The notes under the pieces: generated by a model
Database searches by the model: none
The model's input: the letters and a program-made list of their open reading frames with translations, nothing else
Told to the model about the DNA's origin: nothing
Shown here: positions 51,627 through 60,362 of the stretch, one piece after another
Numbering within the stretch: the stretch's first letter is position 1
Layout: the number at the start of each line of letters is the position of its first letter
Translations under genes and position numbers: made by a program
Origin: HGM04593 sp045657945
GTDB lineage: Bacteria > Bacteroidota > Bacteroidia > Bacteroidales > Bacteroidaceae
DNA length: 64,000 bases
Direction: 5' to 3'
Assembly: GCA_045657945.1 (NCBI GenBank)
Contig: JAZOUB010000054.1
Coordinates: 13,853-77,852, forward strand

Positions 51627-51658
51627 AAATATTGGAATAAACTTAAACATACAATAAT

Positions 51659-51988
51659 ATGAAAATCAACGCAAACACATCGGGAACAAGAACCATTGAG
51701 GTAACCGAACTACAATTGCAGATCATAAAGAAATACTCATTGTTCGACCGTATTGCGAACAGCACAGGAGTCATTGACGAGGAGTCACTCAATAAGCTAC
51801 GCCTCACAGTGCGCTCGCTCATTGCGTCGCAGACAATGGCATCAAAGGAACTGCTCGACATATGCCCCATACTATACCACGAGGATATGAAGGCGCTTGG
51901 ACTGAAGAACCTCATCAAATGCTACAGCGAGTGGATGGCAAGCAACGAAACAGCCGAAACTGTTGAAGAGGCAGAGACCAATGAGTAA
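51659..51988 (+). CDS. Hypothetical 109-aa helical protein
   Basis: No family recognised. The N-terminal part (TIEVTELQLQIIKKYSLFDRIA) is amphipathic, the core helical with ESLNKLRLTVRSLIAS, and the tail acidic (ETAETVEEAETNE). No signal peptide or membrane helix. It overlaps the start of the YgiQ gene by 8 bases (ATGAGTAA), so the two are translationally coupled; a role linked to that enzyme is possible. Confidence 0.75.
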   Translation: MKINANTSGTRTIEVTELQLQIIKKYSLFDRIANSTGVIDEESLNKLRLTVRSLIASQTMASKELLDICPILYHEDMKALGLKNLIKCYSEWMASNETAETVEEAETNE

Positions 51989-53837
51989 CAGGAAGATTAC
52001 CGACTGGTTGCCGACCACACGCAAGGAGGCCGAACAGCGCGGATGGGATGAGCTGGACGTGGTAATGTTCAGCGGCGATGCATATGTCGATCATCCCTCG
52101 TTCGGTGCGGCGGTCATTTGCCGTCTGCTCGAGGCCGAAGGCCTGCGCGTGGCAATCGTTCCACAACCCAACTGGCAGGATGACCTACGCGATTTCAAGA
52201 AGATGGGACGCCCCAGGCTCTTCTTTGGCATATCGGCAGGCTGCATGGACTCCATGGTAAACAAATACACTGCAGCCAAGCGATTCCGCAGCGAGGATGC
52301 CTACTCGCCCAATGGTAAGCACAGCATGCGCCCCGAATATGCAACCACGGTCTATTCTAATATTCTCAAGAAGCTATACCCCGACGCACCTGTAGTCATT
52401 GGAGGTATTGAGGCATCAATGCGCCGTTTCACACACTATGACTACTGGCAGGACTGCCTAAAGAAGAGCATACTTGTCGATAGCAAGGCCGATGTGCTTG
52501 TGTATGGAATGGGCGAGCAGCCCATGACTGCCCTGTGCAAGGCAATGCAGGCAAAACTGCAGGAAAGTGGTGCAGAGTACATGACAGCGGCTGAAGCGCG
52601 TGAAATAACAAAGGAGATACGCCAGACAGGCTACCTTGCCAAGAAGAGCGACATACAGGTAGACAGCGAGCATGACAAGGTACTGGCATCACATAGCGAG
52701 TGCCTTGCCGACAAGGCCAAGCAGGCAGCCAACTTCCTTGCAATTGAGAGGGAGTCGAACAAGGTAAACGCCAAGAGGCTGATGCAGGAGAACCCAGAAG
52801 GCATGGTGGTCATCAACCCGCCGTTCCCCACAATGACAACAGAGCAGCTCGACCACAGCTTCGACTTACCATACACACGCCTTCCCCACCCCAAATACAA
52901 TGGCAAGCGCATACCGGCATACGACATGATAAAACACTCGGTAAACATACACCGTGGATGCTTCGGCGGTTGCGCGTTCTGCACCATATCGGCCCATCAG
53001 GGCAAGTTCATCGTGAACCGCAGCGAGGAGAGCATCCTGCGCGAGATAAAGGAGATTGCCAAGATGGAGGATTTCAAGGGATACCTGAGCGACCTTGGAG
53101 GCCCGTCGGCAAACATGTACATGATGAAGGGAAAGAACAGCGACCTATGCGCCAAGTGCTCACGCCCGTCGTGCATACAGCCCAAGATATGCCCCAACAT
53201 GAATATTGACCACAGCGCACTGCTCGAACTGTACAGGAAAGTCGATGCTTTGCCTTGTATTAAGAAGAGTTTCATTGGTAGCGGCGTGAGATATGACATG
53301 CTGCTCCACAGAACGGGCGACAAGCAGCGCGATGAGGTTACGGATAGATACACCGAGGAACTTATAAGAAATCATGTCAGCGGCCGTCTGAAGGTGGCTC
53401 CCGAGCACACAAATGACGCAGTACTAAAGCTCATGCGCAAGCCATCGTTCAAGCAGTTCCACGATTTCAAGCGCATCTTCGACCGCATCAACAGCAAGCA
53501 CAACCTGAAACAGCAGATAATCCCCTACTTCATCAGCAGCCACCCCGGCAGCACGGTAGAGAGCATGGCCGAGCTTGCAGCGGAGACAAAGCAGCTCAAT
53601 TTCCACCTTGAGCAGGTGCAGGACTTCACCCCCACACCAATGACAATGGCAACGGAGATGTACTACACCGGCATCAACCCCGAGACCGGTGAGAAAATCT
53701 ATGTTGCACGCTCAATGAAAGACAAAGAGGCGCAACGCAGGTTCTTCTTCTGGTACAAACCCGAGGAGCGCAAGCAGATTGCACAGCTGCTGCGCAGGAT
53801 GGGAAGGAATGACCTTGTGAAGAAATTAGGAATATAA
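51981..53837 (+). CDS. YgiQ-family radical SAM protein
   Basis: A 618-aa enzyme from the ATG at 51981. The N-terminal domain (VVMFSGDAYVDHPSFGAAVI) is the UPF0313 part, followed by the radical SAM [4Fe-4S] motif CFGGCAFC (Cys327, 331, 334). A later Cys cluster (CAKCSRPSC, ICPN) suggests a further metal site. The reaction is unknown. It ends in a strong terminator. Confidence 0.93.
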   Translation: MSNRKITDWLPTTRKEAEQRGWDELDVVMFSGDAYVDHPSFGAAVICRLLEAEGLRVAIVPQPNWQDDLRDFKKMGRPRLFFGISAGCMDSMVNKYTAAKRFRSEDAYSPNGKHSMRPEYATTVYSNILKKLYPDAPVVIGGIEASMRRFTHYDYWQDCLKKSILVDSKADVLVYGMGEQPMTALCKAMQAKLQESGAEYMTAAEAREITKEIRQTGYLAKKSDIQVDSEHDKVLASHSECLADKAKQAANFLAIERESNKVNAKRLMQENPEGMVVINPPFPTMTTEQLDHSFDLPYTRLPHPKYNGKRIPAYDMIKHSVNIHRGCFGGCAFCTISAHQGKFIVNRSEESILREIKEIAKMEDFKGYLSDLGGPSANMYMMKGKNSDLCAKCSRPSCIQPKICPNMNIDHSALLELYRKVDALPCIKKSFIGSGVRYDMLLHRTGDKQRDEVTDRYTEELIRNHVSGRLKVAPEHTNDAVLKLMRKPSFKQFHDFKRIFDRINSKHNLKQQIIPYFISSHPGSTVESMAELAAETKQLNFHLEQVQDFTPTPMTMATEMYYTGINPETGEKIYVARSMKDKEAQRRFFFWYKPEERKQIAQLLRRMGRNDLVKKLGI

Positions 53838-53841
53838 AAAG

Positions 53842-53872
53842 AATTGGGTTACGGCATCGCCGTAACCCAATT
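53842..53872. terminator. Bidirectional terminator after ygiQ
   Basis: A 14-bp stem AATTGGGTTACGGC / GCCGTAACCCAATT with an ATC loop, followed by T-rich sequence, between two convergent genes. Confidence 0.85.
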
Positions 53873-53891
53873 TCTTTTCATTAGCATTTTA

Positions 53892-54479
53892 TCAGAATGC
53901 AGCAACTGCACGGACTGAGCAATTTACATGCTTCTCGTTATATCCGCTGCCACCGAGCCAACCGTCATCGCTGAAACCGCATCCCCACGCATAACCTTCT
54001 TCCATTTCAGATGATGACCAATGGAATGTTGCCGACATCTTGGCACGACCTTTTTCTGTTAAAGCATCGTTTATAGCTTTCCTGTTCTCATAAACAAGCA
54101 TCAACTCATCTTTTGACGGCAAATACCATCCATCACCCAACGACGCACACCAGGCAAAAACAGGGTAATTTGTTTCCCAATTAGACAAATTCTTTATTTC
54201 GGTCAAATTGACCACACCATTATTTGATGATGTTGCATCGGTTGCTCTATGAGCCAATGCTCTCACACACCATTTAGCTGTTGCCTCGTCAAGACTTACA
54301 ATCTTGCCATGCTTACCACCATCATACACCTCATACACAATACCCTCTTTTGTTCCGTCGTTGTAGTAATCACCAATTTTGTAGCCTTCTTCAACAGGAG
54401 CAGCAGCCTCTTTCTTCTCACCACATGAAGCGAATACAATGGCTGTAAACGCCATCAAAAAATAAAAACTCTTTTTCAT
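53892..54479 (-). CDS. DUF1566-like lipoprotein
   Basis: A 195-aa predicted lipoprotein with lipidated Cys19 (VFASCGE). After a linker it has a beta-rich domain with the family pattern GDGWYLPSKDELMLVYENR, HWSSSE, AWGCGF and a final SVRAVAAF, as in DUF1566/Lcl-type surface proteins. This fold often carries ligand- or carbohydrate-binding surfaces. Cysteines at WCVRAL, AWCASL, GCGF and NCSV could form disulfides outside the cytoplasm. Its neighbour to the right is a fragment of another family with a similar architecture (SUMF1-like). Confidence 0.78.
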   Translation of the reverse strand: MKKSFYFLMAFTAIVFASCGEKKEAAAPVEEGYKIGDYYNDGTKEGIVYEVYDGGKHGKIVSLDEATAKWCVRALAHRATDATSSNNGVVNLTEIKNLSNWETNYPVFAWCASLGDGWYLPSKDELMLVYENRKAINDALTEKGRAKMSATFHWSSSEMEEGYAWGCGFSDDGWLGGSGYNEKHVNCSVRAVAAF

Positions 54480-54554
54480 AGTATAATTGTTTTATGTCCT
54501 AAAAATTACAAGGACTCTGTTTATAATCTGTTTCTTATTTATCGACAAAATGAT

Positions 54555-54668
54555 TTAGAGAGCTAAACGCAAAGCAATAAACTTAGTATTCTCATTCGGC
54601 GCCCACCACATACGTGCTGCAACACGACAGAACTTTGCCTGAGTACCGGAGCCTCCACCACGGATTAC
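54555..54668 (-). pseudogene. Remnant of the C-terminus of a SUMF1/FGE-like protein
   Basis: Thirty-seven codons read VIRGGGSGTQAKFCRVAARM then WWAPNENTKFIALRLAL and a stop, the closing strand pattern of formylglycine-generating-enzyme-like domains (RGGSW...RxAxR...GFRLA). A stop codon directly precedes the fragment, so it is not expressed as such. It lies in a 259-bp gap between the lipoprotein and a membrane protein on the same strand. Confidence 0.6.
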
Positions 54669-54738
54669 TCATGATGGACCGCTTGTTGGCCCTTGTGCAA
54701 TCTGTTACTAATGAGAATGGAGCGAAAGCATTCTAATA

Positions 54739-55320
54739 TCAGAGAGTTGCCTCTTTTTTGTCATGAAAGAATTTTGGTACGAAGAGCATTGATGCTGAAA
54801 GGATAATAATCGCCCAAGCACCCATTGCCATACTGAAGTCAAGCATATTTGATACTGCGTTGCCAACTGCATTTCCATAGTCACCATATCCACCAAAATC
54901 ACCATAACCGCCAAAGTCTGAAACAGACTGCATCGCCTCTTTCAGCATATCTTTCAAAGCATCAGGTGCCATAAGACCAACAATGAGAAAAATTCCTGCA
55001 CATGCAATTGCTGTAATGTTGTTTACAAACACATTTACGGGTTTCTTTGAATACTTCTTTGCAAATTCAGTAACTGCGTCAAGTTGTACAAACTGAAGCA
55101 CGATGTTTACTGCAAGCAGTATTACTGCAACCAAAACAAGGAAACCGATACCGATACCTTCTCCACCGTTTTTGCCTGCAAATAAATTCCATGCAGTAAG
55201 ACCTTCACCGCTGTCAACACCAAGTGCCGATGCCTTTACGAAGTTCATTGCAAACACAAGAATCAGCACCAACAAACTTGTTCCTGCCGAAACAATGTTA
55301 AAAGTTTTGTTCTCTTTCAT
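54739..55320 (-). CDS. Small integral membrane protein with Gly-Tyr repeat loop
   Basis: A 193-aa protein with four predicted helices (near residues 10-26, 58-80, 105-120 and 160-182). The loop before the last helix contains DFGGYGDFGGYGDYGN, a repeat of GGYGD. No family recognised. A 414-base gene-free region lies upstream, between it and the divergently transcribed kinase. Confidence 0.7.
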   Translation of the reverse strand: MKENKTFNIVSAGTSLLVLILVFAMNFVKASALGVDSGEGLTAWNLFAGKNGGEGIGIGFLVLVAVILLAVNIVLQFVQLDAVTEFAKKYSKKPVNVFVNNITAIACAGIFLIVGLMAPDALKDMLKEAMQSVSDFGGYGDFGGYGDYGNAVGNAVSNMLDFSMAMGAWAIIILSASMLFVPKFFHDKKEATL

Positions 55321-55734
55321 AATGTTTAAATTTTAAAAATGAATAATTAAAGAATTACAGTTTTACTATCTATATATCTCTTTTTAAGAGATAGAATTAA
55401 GCCTCTCATATATCCCAGAATTCATCTTTCCTAAACAATTGATTTAGTTTTTTTAATAAAAGTTGCTATATAAACTATTTTTGTTGAAATTTGCATCGTC
55501 TAACATCTCTTAAAAAAAGACTTTACGGTTTTCAGACCCGTTGTGAAAAGCGGTTCTACAACACTTTCCCCCATTATTGATTGCAAATATATCCATATAC
55601 TCCGATTGCGGTTTGGTCCATTTCAGTCCTTTTCAACCGGCAAACATTTCCTGCCCGGAGAAGCAAAAAAACATCTCGTTCATCCGTTTTTATCATAAAA
55701 ATAACAGTATCTTTACCTGCCAATCAGAGAGAAG
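55321..55734. other. Gene-free divergent region before the kinase
   Basis: A+T-rich at both ends, without an open reading frame I would support. It contains the small hairpin ATCTCTT-TTT-AAGAGAT (55375-55391) and a TATTTTTG -7-like box at 55476-55483 (plus strand, weak context). A TATCTTTA string just before the kinase gene is another weak -7 candidate. No RNA gene recognised. Confidence 0.45.
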
Positions 55735-56898
55735 ATGATGAACACACAGGATTATGATTCTTCCGTTTCGGGATACATGGCGAATGGTTTCGAGGGGGTC
55801 AGCCGCAACTTTACTCAAGTAGAGGTGCTGCTTTGCAGCGGACATAATATTCTGGCGAAGGCCAAACGATATGGCCGTTGGTGGATGCTGAAAGCCATCC
55901 AACCGGAAAAGAGGGCGCAGCAGGTATATCAACAGATGATGCGCAAGGAACTGGAAATACTGATGAGCCTGCAGTCACCTTACATTGTACATACCACCGG
56001 CATTGAGGAGGTTGAGAATTTGGGGATGTGCATCGTAATGGAGTACATCGACGGAGTGAGACTGGATGAGTGGTTGAAGCGGAAGCAAAGCAGGGAAAAG
56101 AGGTTCCGGCTGGCAGAAGAACTACTTAAAGCCACTGAGTACATTCACTCCATAGGCGTGGTACACCGCGACCTGAAGCCTGGCAACATTATGGTTACGC
56201 GCAACGGCGAGCACCTGAAGATTATTGACTTCGGACTGGCCGATAATGACCACATTGCCATACTGAAACAACCGGCAGGAACGCCCAAATATACCTCACC
56301 GGAGCAGGCAACCGACACCACCCCGGACATCAGGAATGACATCTACAGCCTGGGAGTCATACTACAACAGATGCTACCGGAGCATCGTTACAGATCAGTC
56401 ATCGAAAAATGCTTTCTCCCGATAAAGGCACGCTATCACAATGTAAACCTTCTTCTTGGAAAATTACAAAGCAGGAACAGGCGAAAACAGAGAACACTCA
56501 TAAGCATCACAATCGCGCTGATACTTTCCTTATCCATCGGGCTAAGCATGCAGACGGTAAAGCTACAAGAGTTGGAGGAGAAGCAGCAACGAATAAACGA
56601 AGCCATTGAATGTGGTATCAGAAAAGCAGAAAGGGTTTTTGAAATAATTGCAATGGAAGAGATGATAGACACATGTACAAATTTCAGGAATATTTACCCT
56701 TACTACAACGAGCATTACTGGGACGTGGATAGTTGTACGAAGATTTACTTTGACTCCATACGTCCTTTATTCACCCAAACAGAGATGTATGAAATCATCA
56801 ATACCATAAAAACACATTGCGACGAACGTAGAAAGAACTGGTATGAAAAATTACAAAAAAGAAATTCAATATACGACGAAGGAACAACTTTGTATTGA
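55735..56898 (+). CDS. Membrane Ser/Thr protein kinase
   Basis: A 387-aa Hanks-type kinase (the second codon is also Met). Its N-lobe has the invariant lysine in MLKAI (Lys53) but a poor glycine loop. The catalytic loop is HRDLKPGN (144-151), DFG is at 165-167, and SPE replaces APE at 188-190. A basic stretch precedes one membrane helix (about 254-272), with a 115-aa extracytoplasmic helical domain beyond it. The kinase faces the cytoplasm, so the outer domain may sense a ligand. It overlaps the following HTH gene by 56 bases, which points to a functional pair. Confidence 0.88.
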   Translation: MMNTQDYDSSVSGYMANGFEGVSRNFTQVEVLLCSGHNILAKAKRYGRWWMLKAIQPEKRAQQVYQQMMRKELEILMSLQSPYIVHTTGIEEVENLGMCIVMEYIDGVRLDEWLKRKQSREKRFRLAEELLKATEYIHSIGVVHRDLKPGNIMVTRNGEHLKIIDFGLADNDHIAILKQPAGTPKYTSPEQATDTTPDIRNDIYSLGVILQQMLPEHRYRSVIEKCFLPIKARYHNVNLLLGKLQSRNRRKQRTLISITIALILSLSIGLSMQTVKLQELEEKQQRINEAIECGIRKAERVFEIIAMEEMIDTCTNFRNIYPYYNEHYWDVDSCTKIYFDSIRPLFTQTEMYEIINTIKTHCDERRKNWYEKLQKRNSIYDEGTTLY

Positions 56899-57448
56899 CA
56901 TTGAACGAGCTCTTGGCAAGGAACTCCGTACGCCCAAGGATTTTGAAATACTGCATGAACGCATTTACAACCGATTGCACATCTTTATAAGTGCCACTAC
57001 CCTTAAAAGGGTTTGGGGGTACCTTGAAGATGGAGTGCAGAGCCGCCAAGGAACATTGGATATACTGGCAAGATTCATTGGTTTCCAAGATTATGAGGAC
57101 TATGAAACCAACGCTTCAACATATAAACATGGCCTGCAGAGTTCACCCGTGATGTCACGTAAACTGAATGTGGATGAAGAGCTGAAAACAGGCGACAGGT
57201 TGCGAATCACCTGGCATCCCGAACGTGTATGTGAAGTCACCTATTTGGGCAAGCTCAATTTCCGTGTTGACAACTCAAAAAACACCCGTATAAAAAAAGG
57301 AGACATCTTCCAATGTAGTCTTTTTATTGAAGGAGAGCCCCTTTACATAGATAACCTGATACAGGATAACCAGCCACCGGTAGCGTATGTTTGCGGTAAG
57401 AAATCTGGTATCCGCTTCGAAAAAGCCAACAATGACGCAAGCATATAA
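56843..57448 (+). CDS. Putative DNA-binding protein coupled to the kinase
   Basis: A 201-aa protein whose first 80 residues resemble a helix-turn-helix arrangement seen next to kinases in Bacteroidetes (LHERIYNRLHIFISATTLKR, VWGYLEDG, QGTLDILARFIGFQDY). The rest is a beta-rich domain with no name I can give. Its start lies within the end of the kinase gene, overlapping by 56 bases in another frame. It is a good candidate for the kinase substrate or output regulator. That link is inference. Confidence 0.7.
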   Translation: MKNYKKEIQYTTKEQLCIDIERALGKELRTPKDFEILHERIYNRLHIFISATTLKRVWGYLEDGVQSRQGTLDILARFIGFQDYEDYETNASTYKHGLQSSPVMSRKLNVDEELKTGDRLRITWHPERVCEVTYLGKLNFRVDNSKNTRIKKGDIFQCSLFIEGEPLYIDNLIQDNQPPVAYVCGKKSGIRFEKANNDASI

Positions 57449-57545
57449 ACCGGCACAGTATTAGACAGGATAGTTCTGAAAGAGTTTTAAAAGCTCGTCA
57501 TTAACAAACAAGAGGGAGACTTAAAAGTCATTTATAAAGAGAACA

Positions 57546-57574
57546 GCCCCTATCAGAATAGCTCTGACAGGGGC
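57546..57574. terminator. Bidirectional terminator between the HTH gene and rubrerythrin
   Basis: GCCCCT-A-TCAGA pairs with TCTGA-C-AGGGGC around ATAGC, and GAACA/TGTTC outside extends the stem (57541-57583). Confidence 0.7.
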
Positions 57575-57660
57575 CGTTTGTTCTAAAAGTGGACTTTTGG
57601 TCACTCTCTTGCTTTCTTAACAATTGGCATCCAAGTCTCCAACTTATTAAAAACTTATAA

Positions 57661-58200
57661 TCAATAGTTCTCGGGCTTCAACTGGAAATATGCCTTTGGA
57701 TGTGCGCATACTGGGCAGATTTCGGGAGCCATCTTGCCAATGTGCAAGTGACCACAGTTGCGGCACTGCCAGATGCAGTCCTTGTCGCGGCTGAATACAA
57801 GACCGTTCTGAACATTCTCGAGCAACTTCTTGTAACGCTCCTCGTGTACCTTCTCAACCTTTGCTACAGCCTCAAACATTGCAGCAATCTCAACAAAGCC
57901 CTCTTCGCGAGCCTCTTTTGCCATTGTTGGGTACATATCGGTCCACTCATAGTTCTCACCTGCAGCAGCATCTACCAAGTTCTCGGCTGTGCTACCGATA
58001 CCGTGTACAAGCTTGAACCACAATTTAGCGTGCTCCTTCTCCTGGTCGGCTGTCTCCTGGAAGATAGCTGCCATCTGCTCGAAACCATCCTTCTTTGCCT
58101 TGCTTGCATAGTATGTGTATTTGTTACGCGCCTGGCTCTCACCGGCAAAAGCTGCCCAAAGGTTAGCTTCGGTCTTTGTTCCTTTCAATGATTTATCCAT
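57661..58200 (-). CDS. rbr: Rubrerythrin
   Basis: A 179-aa di-iron peroxidase that protects anaerobes from hydrogen peroxide. The ferritin-like half has the iron ligands in AAFAGESQARNKYTYYA and ETADQEKEHAKLW, with further Glu in the second helix pair. The C-terminal rubredoxin domain carries CRNCGHLH and CPVCAHP. Normal length; monocistronic. Confidence 0.96.
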   Translation of the reverse strand: MDKSLKGTKTEANLWAAFAGESQARNKYTYYASKAKKDGFEQMAAIFQETADQEKEHAKLWFKLVHGIGSTAENLVDAAAGENYEWTDMYPTMAKEAREEGFVEIAAMFEAVAKVEKVHEERYKKLLENVQNGLVFSRDKDCIWQCRNCGHLHIGKMAPEICPVCAHPKAYFQLKPENY

Positions 58201-58545
58201 AGTTGTTTTTTATTAAAATTGTTAATAGGATTTTCTTCTGCAATTATCTTAATTTTCCTCCAAATGACAAAGACATTCTGCCACTTTTTTTATTAAAAAA
58301 ACAAAAAAGGGCGTCCCTTTGTTCAAAGAGACGCCATTTATATTAAACAAGGGAATGGATAAAAAGATGCAGTGCAAGGCTTGCGCAAACGAGTGAAACG
58401 CAAAGCTTGCTTTAGCGTTTTGCTACGAGTGTAGCCAAGGCTCGCCAAAGGCAGCCGGCTTGCGAAGGCCTGAAAACCGGAGTTTACTTGAAGTAAATGA
58501 GGATTTTCAGGGCAAGCGTAACGCAGCAATGCGCTTTTTAGCCAT
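58201..58545. other. Gene-free region with a terminator and an inverted repeat
   Basis: A hairpin GGCGTC...GACGCC (58310-58335), with CTTTG/CAAAG inside, is followed on the minus strand by CCTTTTTTG and should end fumarase transcription. Between it and the fumarase stop codon is an inverted repeat CCTGAAAA...TTTTCAGG (58469-58511) enclosing TTTACTTGAAGTAAA. The stretch also carries GATAAAAAGATGC, as at 60247-60259 beside another dispersed repeat. Confidence 0.55.
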
Positions 58546-60189
58546 TTACTTGCAGCAGCTGCAACGTGGCTTAATCTGCTTAAAGAAATCATTACCCTTG
58601 TCATCAACGAGGATGAATGCAGGGAAGTCCTCAACCTCAATCTTCCAGATAGCCTCCATGCCAAGTTCGGGGTACTCGACGCACTCGATGCTCTTGATGT
58701 TGTTCTGTGCAAGGATGGCTGCAGGACCACCGATTGAACCAAGGTAGAAACCGCCGTGCTTCTGGCAAGCGTCTGTTACCTGCTGGCTACGGTTACCCTT
58801 TGCAAGCATAATCATTGAACCGCCATTCTCCTGAAAGAGGTCAACATAAGAGTCCATGCGACCTGCAGTTGTGGGACCCATAGAGCCGCAAGGCATGCCT
58901 GCAGGAGTTTTTGCAGGACCAGCGTAGTAGATTGGGTGATCCTTTATGTACTGTGGGAGACCCTCGCCACGGTCAATGCGCTCTTTAAGCTTTGCGTGAG
59001 CGATGTCACGACCAACAATGATTGTACCATTGAGTGAAAGGCGTGTAGCGATTGGGTATTGTGAAAGTTGTGCACAAACCTCCTTCATTGGACGGTTGAG
59101 GTCAACGCGTACAATCTCGCCCTCGCCTGCGTTGCGCAATGCCTCGGGGATGAGTGTTGCAGGCTGGTCATCGAGCTTCTCAATCCAAAGACCGTCCTTG
59201 TTGATCTTTGCCTTGATATTACGGTCGGCAGAACAGCTCACGCCCATACCAACAGGACAGCTTGCGCCGTGACGTGGCAAACGTACAACGCGGATGTCGT
59301 GTGCAAGATACTTGCCACCGAACTGTGCACCCAAACCAATGTTGTGAGCCTCCTTGAGCAACTGCTCCTCGAGTTCGATGTCGCGGAATGCACGGCCTGT
59401 CTCGTCGCCTGTTGTTGGCAGGTCATCGTAGTAGTGTGTTGAAGCAAGCTTAACTGTGTGAAGGTTCTTCTCGGCCGATGTACCACCGATAACGAATGCA
59501 ATGTGATAGGGAGGACAAGCTGCTGTACCCAGGCTCTTCATCTTCTCAACGAGGAATGGAACAAGTGTAGCAGGGTTCAAGAGAGCCTTTGTCTCCTGGT
59601 AGAGATATGTCTTGTTGGCAGAACCGCCACCCTTTGTAACCATGAGGAACTTGTACTCCATGCCCTCGGTAGCCTCAATGTCAATCTGTGCAGGGAGGTT
59701 GCACTTTGTGTTCACCTCGTCGTACATGTTGAGCGGAGCGTTCTGGCTGTAACGAAGGTTCTCCTGTGTATATGTGTCGAACACACCGCGTGAGAGAGCC
59801 TCCTCGTCGCAGAAGCCGGTCCACACCTGCTGACCCTTCTCGCCATGGATGATTGCTGTACCTGTATCCTGGCACAATGGGAGCTGACCCTTGCAAGCCA
59901 CCTCGGCGTTGCGAAGGAATGTGAGTGCCACATACTTGTCGTTGTCGCTTGCCTCGGGGTCGTTCAGAATTTTTGCTACCTGCTCGTTGTGAGCACGGCG
60001 CAACATGAACGATACATCGCGGAAAGCTGTGCGTGACAAGAGTGTCAAAGCCTCGGGAGTAACTTTAAGGATTGGTTTACCCTCAAACTCGCCCACTGAG
60101 ACACCCTCTTTTGTCAAGAGATAATACTCTGTTGTGTCCTTTCCATGCTGGAACATGTGGGCATACTTGAATTCAGGAATTGCTGCCAT
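58546..60189 (-). CDS. Class I (iron-sulfur) fumarate hydratase
   Basis: Fumarase of the FumA/FumB type, 547 aa, interconverting fumarate and malate with an oxygen-sensitive [4Fe-4S] cluster, typical of anaerobes. The string LPLCQDTGTAI contains one cluster cysteine; other conserved runs are PRHGASCPVGMGVSCSADRN and GSMGPTTAGRMDSYV. The tail ends CSCCK. The gene is flanked by repeat-like non-coding DNA on both sides and has no operon partner. Confidence 0.95.
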   Translation of the reverse strand: MAAIPEFKYAHMFQHGKDTTEYYLLTKEGVSVGEFEGKPILKVTPEALTLLSRTAFRDVSFMLRRAHNEQVAKILNDPEASDNDKYVALTFLRNAEVACKGQLPLCQDTGTAIIHGEKGQQVWTGFCDEEALSRGVFDTYTQENLRYSQNAPLNMYDEVNTKCNLPAQIDIEATEGMEYKFLMVTKGGGSANKTYLYQETKALLNPATLVPFLVEKMKSLGTAACPPYHIAFVIGGTSAEKNLHTVKLASTHYYDDLPTTGDETGRAFRDIELEEQLLKEAHNIGLGAQFGGKYLAHDIRVVRLPRHGASCPVGMGVSCSADRNIKAKINKDGLWIEKLDDQPATLIPEALRNAGEGEIVRVDLNRPMKEVCAQLSQYPIATRLSLNGTIIVGRDIAHAKLKERIDRGEGLPQYIKDHPIYYAGPAKTPAGMPCGSMGPTTAGRMDSYVDLFQENGGSMIMLAKGNRSQQVTDACQKHGGFYLGSIGGPAAILAQNNIKSIECVEYPELGMEAIWKIEVEDFPAFILVDDKGNDFFKQIKPRCSCCK

Positions 60190-60259
60190 AGTTTTTGTAT
60201 GTTAATATGTTAAATGTTATTCGTTTATGTTTTGTTAAGTGAATGAATAAAAAGATGCT

Positions 60260-60350
60260 GTTTTAACCACACTCTGTGTGCTTGAACCCGCTCACGCCCG
60301 GCATAGCATCAAGTAAACTTGTGCTCTGCACTCGCTTACTCGCGGCTTTC
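60260..60350 (-). repeat. Third copy of the dispersed repeat, inverted
   Basis: On the minus strand it reads AAAGCCGCGAGTAAGCGAG, GTGCAGAG, AAGTTTACTTGATGC, CGTGAGC, TTCAAGCACAC and TGTGGTTAAAAC, in the same order as the copies at 4191-4365. It lies between the hflX stop codon and fumarase, again at the 3' end of a gene. Confidence 0.75.
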
Positions 60351-60362
60351 ACCTTTCAGCTT

